Assembly: GCA_013204105.1 (NCBI GenBank)
Contig: JABMOM010000020.1
Coordinates: 186,001-250,000 of the forward strand
DNA: 64,000 bases
Direction of reading: 5' to 3'
Origin: Flavobacteriales bacterium
GTDB taxonomy: Bacteria > Bacteroidota > Bacteroidia > Flavobacteriales_G > Salibacteraceae
Shown here: one piece after another, positions 61,610 to 64,000 of the stretch
How positions within the stretch are numbered: position 1 is the stretch's first letter
Layout: each line of letters opens with the position of its first letter
Notes under the pieces: generated by a model
Database searches by the model: none
Told to the model about the DNA's origin: nothing
Seen by the model: the letters and a program-made list of their open reading frames with translations, nothing else
Position numbers and translations under genes: made by a program

Positions 61610-62125
61610 TCACGCTGAAATCACGCGAAACTTTTCCAATTCCCAATCAGAGGCAAAACGCTCCAAGCTCAGAAATGCATCCCAGGCAAGCACATTGCCG
61701 CTGCCGGCAAATTCCACCTCTTTAGTAATCAAGAATTCACCAAAGGAAGCAGCTTTAATTACCTCACTATTCTTTGAGGTAATCGTAAGTCTCGGTTTCA
61801 TTTCATTGACCTGATCGGTGATCGACCGATCTCCTGAGAGGTGAATTACATTGATGCCAATTTGCTCAGCAGCTAAGTAAAGCAACAAGGAGTCCGAATA
61901 AGACAATCCATAGATCGCAATGCGATCTCCGCAAATTACTCCAAGTGAAATCAATGAGCGAGCTACACCGTTCATGCCCAGCTCTATGTCGCGGAGCGAG
62001 ATCTCTGCGCCAAAATCATCTTGGAGCTTTACATCGCTTTGTTCCTTTTCAGTTTTGTGAAGAATATCCGCTGCGGATATTGCCGGCGCGTCCACCTTAC
62101 CAAATACTTCTTGTAGCACTTTCAT
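61610..62125 (-). CDS. Isolated N-terminal fragment of an AMP-binding (acyl-CoA synthetase-like) enzyme
   Basis: About 171 residues from the ATG at 62125. 'EISLRDIELGMNGVARSLISLGVICGDRIAIYGLSYSDSLLLYLAAEQIGINVIHLSGDRSITDQVNEMKPRLTITS' matches the start of ANL-superfamily enzymes (the part before the ATP-binding P-loop). The ATP-binding motif and all later parts are absent, and no continuation is seen in the 43 bases to the next gene. It is either a degraded gene or a stand-alone domain. It lies next to a FabH-like synthase region. Confidence 0.6.
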   Translation of the reverse strand: MKVLQEVFGKVDAPAISAADILHKTEKEQSDVKLQDDFGAEISLRDIELGMNGVARSLISLGVICGDRIAIYGLSYSDSLLLYLAAEQIGINVIHLSGDRSITDQVNEMKPRLTITSKNSEVIKAASFGEFLITKEVEFAGSGNVLAWDAFLSLERFASDWELEKFRVISA

Positions 62126-62149
62126 GGCGACAAATATTGCCAACCTAGC

Positions 62150-62368
62150 CTAGCGGCCGAGGTGGGCTTTGAGTTTTATATCAACACCTTTATAACCAAT
62201 AACTCTATCTAAGTATTCAGCCACCTGATAGCGGTATGTTTTGTACCGATTATCGGTCAAACCTTTGATTTCAACCACTTGCTTGGCTTGCTTATCAAGG
62301 TAAATCTCTACTACGCTTTCTGGGTTATTAACCGTGATTACGTGTTCCAATTGATTCACTTCATCCAT
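62150..62368 (-). CDS. Small hypothetical protein
   Basis: 72 residues, 'MDEVNQLEHVITVNNPESVVEIYLDKQAKQVVEIKGLTDNRYKTYRY' and onward, a soluble mixed alpha/beta protein. The local base composition is AT-rich. It starts the minus-strand run that continues with the AMP-binding fragment 24 bases later. I do not recognise it. Confidence 0.55.
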   Translation of the reverse strand: MDEVNQLEHVITVNNPESVVEIYLDKQAKQVVEIKGLTDNRYKTYRYQVAEYLDRVIGYKGVDIKLKAHLGR

Positions 62369-62505
62369 TCGTTTATCGTTTGAGTTGCATCAAGATTACG
62401 TATAGTTATGGTGAATTTTACCGTAAGTAAAAGAATACTACATATCATTGCATAATCCTCAATTAGAAGTGTTGAATATTGAAGATTTGTTAGCCGCTAA
62501 ATTGC

Positions 62506-62985
62506 ATGAGAATAGATATTGACAAAACCGATCGCCAAATCCTCACCTACTTGATAGAGGATGCGCGAATGCCCTTTACAGAGATCGCCAAGCACTTGGG
62601 TGTTGCCCCCGGAACAGTGCATGGAAGGGTTAAAAAAATGGAACGACGAGGGATTATTACCGGTGCCACGCTCACCGTCAATTATGAAACGGTGGGTTAT
62701 GCTTTTACCGCATACGTCGGATTAATCCTGACCAAGACCATTGATGCGGAGAGAATCATCAAGGGCTTGCATGAAATACCAGAAGTGACTGTGGCTCACA
62801 TCGCGACGGGGCAATTCTCCATATTCACCAAAATCCGCTGCAGGGATACGCAGCATGCCAAGCAGGTAATCTTTAGGATGAATAGCCTTCAAGGAGTGCT
62901 ACGATCAGAGACGATGATCAGTCTAGAAGAATCGATCAACGACAAGGAGCGACTTTTCAAAGACATTTTCGAACTTCCGATCTAA
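62506..62985 (+). CDS. Lrp/AsnC-family transcriptional regulator
   Basis: 159 residues. The HTH 'DKTDRQILTYLIEDARMPFTEIAKHLGVAPGTVHGRVKKMERRGIITG' is followed by the RAM/AsnC effector domain ('VGYAFTAYVGLILTKTIDAERIIKGL', 'VTVAHIATGQFSIFTKIRCRD'). It senses amino acids or related molecules. It is divergent from the small-gene run and ends back-to-back with the FabH-like gene (stop codons adjacent, no gap). Confidence 0.92.
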   Translation: MRIDIDKTDRQILTYLIEDARMPFTEIAKHLGVAPGTVHGRVKKMERRGIITGATLTVNYETVGYAFTAYVGLILTKTIDAERIIKGLHEIPEVTVAHIATGQFSIFTKIRCRDTQHAKQVIFRMNSLQGVLRSETMISLEESINDKERLFKDIFELPI

Positions 62986-64000
62986 TCAGACGCGATAGCA
63001 GAATGCGTTGATGTTCATTCCTGCTCCTACAGAAGCAAAGAGTACAACATCTCCAGGTGAAACGCCGTGTCCTGGCAGCTCGCCATGCACCACTCTATCG
63101 TACAACGTTGGCACCGTAGCTACAGAGCTGTTTCCTAATTCATGCACACTCATAGGCATGATGTTCTCCGGAACTTCCCTGATGTCGTAAAGTCGGTACA
63201 AACGTTTGATCACTCCTTCATCCAGTTTCTCATTGGCTTGATGGATGAAGATTTTATTCACTTCTCGAATGTCTATTTTGGCGTCGTCTAGGCACTTCTT
63301 CATCGCAACGGGCACGTTGGTCAAGGCATATTCGTACACCTTCCTACCTTTCATCTTGATGTATCGGACACGCGGATCTGATTCCGGGTAATTTGATTTT
63401 CCCAAGTATAAGTAGAAGGCTTCGTCGAGCGTGTGACTCATGGCTGCCGTGGAAAGAATACCGCTGTCTCGATCGGTTTCATCGAACCGAAGGATGGACG
63501 CTCCTGCTCCATCCGAGAAGATCATACTATCCCTATCGTATTCATCTAAGACCCTCGAAAGCGTCTCTGCCCCAATGACTAAAGCCGTCTTTGCTGAGCC
63601 GGCACGGAAGTATGCATCACATTGAATCACGCCTTGCACCCAACCCGGACAGCCAAAAAGGATGTCATAGGCTACGCAATAAGGGTTCTCGATTTTGAGG
63701 GCGTGTTTCACCCTTGATGCAAGGGCTGGCAAGACGTCCGTCTGAATCGTATGCTTTTTAACATCGCCAAAATTGTGTGCGAAGACGATTTGATCAATCG
63801 TTTCCGGATCAATTCCAGCGTCTTCAATGGCAAGTCTGGCAGCTATGGTCGCAATTACGGAAGATGCCTGATCCTCGTCTATGTAGCGACGCTGCTCGAT
63901 CCCCGTGATATTCTTGAATTTCTCTGTAATTACTTCAGGAGGTGTATCGATCGCTTCTTGGTCTTCTGTGTAGAAGTGATGACGCTGAAAATGATCATTG
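62986..64000 (-). CDS. FabH-like 3-oxoacyl-ACP synthase III (5' end beyond window)
   Basis: The track entry (248 residues from a TTG) is only the C-terminal part; the frame stays open upstream to base 64000 with coding-like sequence ('FQRHHFYTEDQEAIDTPPEVITE', 'NITGIEQRRYIDEDQASSVIA'), giving at least 338 residues. The catalytic Cys is in 'FGCPGWVQGV', His in 'IFIHQANEKLDEG' and Asn in 'ELGNSSVATVPTLYDR'. The triad Cys-His-Asn marks KAS III. It starts fatty acid synthesis or a secondary polyketide/aryl chain. A FabH paralogue in a specialised pathway is possible. Confidence 0.88.
   Translation of the reverse strand, partial: NDHFQRHHFYTEDQEAIDTPPEVITEKFKNITGIEQRRYIDEDQASSVIATIAARLAIEDAGIDPETIDQIVFAHNFGDVKKHTIQTDVLPALASRVKHALKIENPYCVAYDILFGCPGWVQGVIQCDAYFRAGSAKTALVIGAETLSRVLDEYDRDSMIFSDGAGASILRFDETDRDSGILSTAAMSHTLDEAFYLYLGKSNYPESDPRVRYIKMKGRKVYEYALTNVPVAMKKCLDDAKIDIREVNKIFIHQANEKLDEGVIKRLYRLYDIREVPENIMPMSVHELGNSSVATVPTLYDRVVHGELPGHGVSPGDVVLFASVGAGMNINAFCYRV

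Noticed and set aside
1-64000. CRISPR arrays, tRNA or rRNA genes, prophage or IS elements
   Set aside because: Looked for direct repeats with spacers, cloverleaf and rRNA signatures, transposases and integrases; none were seen by eye. A tRNA scan would be needed to be sure.

Overview
The window looks like chromosomal DNA of a Bacteroidota bacterium, most likely a marine or aquatic Flavobacteriales (Cryomorphaceae/Schleiferiaceae-like) organism. The evidence is two proteins with type IX secretion sorting domains (one Por-type tail, one CHU_C/gliding-type tail), a short primary-type sigma factor that begins 'MRQLKI', several promoters of the Bacteroidota TAnnTTTG type, a RecQ without zinc cysteines, and many lipoproteins and TPR proteins typical of that phylum. 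I saw no tRNA, rRNA, CRISPR array, transposase, integrase or prophage gene. It reads as ordinary chromosome with a few odd spots.

Layout. 1-6.2 kb: the end of an unknown protein, a large protein built from about ten repeated TPR-like units, a small membrane protein and a RecQ helicase. 6.2-13 kb: clpC and gyrA (divergent), a TPR protein and an EGF-like lipoprotein. 13.4-18.3 kb: a signalling patch with a STAS-like protein, an AT-rich gap with small ORFs and a three-tier hairpin, a beta-propeller/SpoIIE sensor phosphatase broken by one frameshift, and a YceI-like protein. 18.4-21.4 kb: a secreted NHL-propeller protein, an ECF sigma factor with a membrane partner, a divergent DUF6249 membrane protein and a cytochrome-like lipoprotein. 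21.5-24.5 kb: an RNA-remodelling operon (DEAD-box helicase, RpoD-like sigma factor, RRM protein) behind a long leader. 24.5-31.7 kb: a lipoprotein, RmuC, a 984-residue T9SS cargo protein, a prohibitin-like protein, a SiaC-family protein and a GNAT enzyme. 31.8-35.5 kb: a peptide transporter, a LysE-type exporter, a DsbA-like protein and two small accessory genes. 35.5-41.3 kb: a same-strand gene run that carries the lower meta-cleavage pathway (dmpE, F, G, H) downstream of ergothioneine genes egtB and egtD. 41.3-48.7 kb: RNase D, surface/TPR/lipoproteins, typA, and divergent oxyR/dps with an OxyR-type operator. 48.8-55.7 kb: CvfB, a BaiN-like flavoprotein, an AI-2E-family permease, PhzF-like protein, fatty acid desaturase, SlyD-like PPIase and a SRPBCC/GyrI-like protein. 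55.8-64 kb: an M14 peptidase, a second RecQ, a regulatory-domain protein, an AcuI-like oxidoreductase, an isolated AMP-binding N-terminal fragment, an Lrp regulator and a FabH-like synthase cut by the window end.

How it works together. Stress handling recurs: OxyR/Dps, ergothioneine, ClpC, RNA chaperones and two RecQ helicases. The dmp genes would turn 4-oxalocrotonate into pyruvate and acetyl-CoA; no ring-cleavage dioxygenase is in the window. The most striking non-coding signal is a perfectly symmetric pair of ECF-type promoters (TGTAACC-N15-CGTC on both strands) between the ECF sigma gene and the DUF6249 gene, which predicts that the sigma factor drives both. No clearly new multi-gene system was found; the best leads are the ECF promoter pair, the frameshifted sensor phosphatase next to a STAS-like protein, the nested hairpin at 14.3 kb and the RNA-stress operon.
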